Shown piece after piece: positions 62,044-64,000 of a stretch of 64,000 nt of DNA. The stretch's first letter is position 1; the number at the start of each line of letters is the position of its first letter. The translations under genes were made by a program, and so were the position numbers. The notes under the pieces are model-generated. The model ran no database searches and was not told the origin of the DNA. It was given only the letters and a program-made list of their open reading frames with translations. Source of the DNA: Corbicula japonica (taxonomy: Eukaryota; Mollusca; Bivalvia; Venerida; Cyrenidae); the NCBI GenBank assembly GCA_038501625.1, contig JAZAYU010000128.1, forward strand, positions 434,001 through 498,000, read 5' to 3'.

Positions 62044-63100
62044 AGAAATCAGTAATTTTCTTAAAGGTAAATAAATCCCAACTTTCCTGTATGTTTTAAA
62101 TAGATGAAATAATTTTGTTTACTGAACATTGAATATTGGGAATTAAACATTGAGGTCTATTGGTATTAGATTTACCAAAATTTGGTTCAACCTCCATTGC
62201 CGAAGTAAATATTGAAATACAAAACTGAGTACTTAAATCAGTGTTCCATCACAAAAGCATACATAGTCTGGAAGTTACTACGGAATTCATTTAGGGCCAT
62301 CACCATTTTCGACTATGACGCTGAACGCGAAATTACAAATTACGATGACAAAAAAAAACGCGAAAAACGATGGTGATAATGCGAAATAATCTCACGTTTT
62401 CGCCATCCTATCTTTCGCTTCGTAATTGTAATTTTTTTAATTCATGTTTCCTCATATTCGTCTTCGTATCTCCTTGTTTTCGCCTTCCGGAGCATACTAT
62501 AAAGCTCTTTTACGTTCAAAATGTCGGATCCAGTGTTTTTTATCCTCAATTTTTGTAACGGATAGTGTTTATTTCACAATCCTTATTCCTAGAATTAGTT
62601 TTGCAATGTACAGCTTATAAGCCGCCAATCGGTCTACAATTTGAATATTTACTGATGAATCAAGGTTGAATTCATATTTACCGAAATTAAGAATTCTATG
62701 ACATAGGTCGGACAATAAAATGAACATTGAAAAAAAAACTGCTGGTCTATAGCTTTGAAAACACGCATGTGAGTTCCGAGTATATTGTTTATATAGTTGT
62801 CGTAAAGAATATTTAATTGTGTGAGATATATCTTATGTAAAGTAATGCAGAACTTTGGCCGATATTAACGTACTCGTCAGGTAAAAATGACTCAAATTTT
62901 CATTGCGACATTTATGCCTAATTTTATCAATACTGACACAAAATATTGGTTCATCTTAAAGTAATATTAAATATGTGTATGTGGTAGCTTCCCAAATCAA
63001 TTAATGTGAAATTTCACTCAAATTTGAAGTATGGTTATTGATACATTTCGGATAAACCGCAAAAAGTGACAGAATTAAAATACTCAGCCATAACATTATC
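62044..63100. other. Gene-poor DNA after copy B
   Basis: Near 62300-62400 'gccatcaccattttcg' faces the partly complementary 'cgaaaaacgatggtgat', suggesting a small hairpin element with scattered 'cgcgaa' and 'ttcgc' words. No gene found. Confidence 0.4.
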
Positions 63101-63199
63101 CAATGCGTACGCGGAAAGGTGGCCCGAGATGTGGGGGGCTGAGATGGATTGGGTTCTGGAGAGTTGTCACCCCCTGCAGTTCAGTAAATTTTATAATAG

Positions 63200-63345
63200 A
63201 TGAAAGGGGAACTTTGAAAGCCACCGAACACGACAAATATGAAAATAGTGCAGACTCGGTTTTGATTGACCATGTTCATGGGCAGTAATGGAAATGCATA
63301 TTACTGCCCGCACCGCCTAGCCCCGGGTAGAGCGCAACTCAGTAT
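63200..63345 (+). repeat. Interspersed repeat family R, best-preserved copy
   Basis: 'ctttgaaagccaccgaacac', 'cagactcggttttgattgac', 'gggcagtaatgg', 'ttactgcccgcaccgcctag' and 'gggtagagcgcaactcag' show the family in full order. The last word looks tRNA-like, but no complete tRNA fold is seen. Confidence 0.5.
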
Positions 63346-63875
63346 TTACACCAATAAACAGTAAAATTTTGATCCATCCCAAACGATGGTATGCATATGA
63401 CGGTGAACATGGAACCTTCAATGCGGTATTTTCAGATTTATTTTAATATCATTCCATGTTCAGCGGCGTATGATCCCCAGATAAAAGAAAGGGTTTGAGA
63501 AAACAATGGGCGGAACTAAACAAAACAGAATTTTGACAGGGGATCTGAGAATATAAATCCTGCATATCACAGACACCGCCAAAGGCAAAATTTATAAAGC
63601 AGGAAGTATATCCTTGGGGTGATTCAACAATATCCGAATCTATATTGGCTGGGATATTGAAACCACCCATATAAAAACTGGCCGTTTGTGTATGTTTCTT
63701 TTTCCGGGGCGCATAGGGGCAGTCTTATTAGGTTGTACAATTTTAAGCCGTATAATGTCTTGTGCGTTGTTAAATATTGACATCTGAGTGACATGTCATA
63801 TTCGTCTACTGGATTTGACAGTCAAACCTAAATGTAAATGACATATACGTTGTGATATAAAATAAATAGAATTGA
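63346..63875. other. Intergenic DNA
   Basis: A minus-strand frame (63670-63449, MGGFNIPANIDSDIVESPQG...) is open for 73 codons but matches nothing I recognise and lacks splice context. Confidence 0.4.
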
Positions 63876-63895
63876 AAATTATAGCAAAATCAGAT

Positions 63896-64000
63896 ACATC
63901 ATCATCATCGTGTGACAAAAGACATATGTCCATCATCACCAATATCATCATAGGGAGAACCAGCACTCAGACCATTATCATCATCATCGTTATTATCATC
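63896..64000. repeat. (ATC)n-rich microsatellite
   Basis: Runs of 'atcatcatc' interrupted by short unique text, continuing to the window edge. Confidence 0.85.

Overview
The window looks like a stretch of an AT-rich, intron-rich animal genome, most probably a bivalve mollusc. The basis is small exons with GT/AG borders, a dense load of minisatellites and MITE-like elements, a tRNA-related SINE with a (TTTG)n tail, a Penelope-like retroelement (PLE) with the GIY-YIG domain ahead of the RT, and a repeat containing 'ccttgacctttgacct' that I associate with bivalves. Species cannot be fixed from the sequence. No bacterial genes, CRISPR array, rRNA or tRNA gene was found, and almost all long open frames are chance frames in non-coding DNA.

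Layout. 0.4-0.75 kb: 28-bp minisatellite. 2.6-6.9 kb (+): a gene not visible as one ORF. Six exons join in frame into a ~204-residue protein with signal peptide, cysteine-rich ectodomain, partial EGF-like module, one membrane helix and a short tail, behind a TATA box. 7.7-11.7 kb (-): decayed PLE with domain order GIY-YIG then RT, interrupted by a second, 5'-truncated PLE copy in the opposite direction with an 11-bp target duplication. Further PLE 3' fragments lie near 4.6, 13.8, 17.5 and 36.1 kb. 11.7-13.5 kb: possible DNA transposon. 15.4-16.7 kb (-): two good exons of a Ly6/uPAR-type three-finger protein.

From 18.6 kb the window is dominated by duplication. A ~16.0 kb block (copy A, 18589-34595) recurs in the same direction as a ~14.9 kb block (copy B, 47096-62043). 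They are nearly identical apart from a 2.9-kb deletion, a replaced block, a SINE insertion and a 2.3-kb TGT...ACA insertion in B. An older, more diverged inverted copy of part of A (A') lies at about 34.9-39.3 kb. All three carry exon-like relics that may derive from the Ly6-type gene next door. The spacer between A and B holds hairpin elements, minisatellites, a 500-N assembly gap, a (TA)n tract and a repeat cluster carrying nuclear-receptor-like motifs. A/B could be a real duplication or two haplotypes joined in one scaffold.

The only confident genes are the EGF-like membrane protein and the Ly6-like gene. Nothing in the sequence shows that they work together, beyond both being predicted to act at the cell surface or outside the cell.
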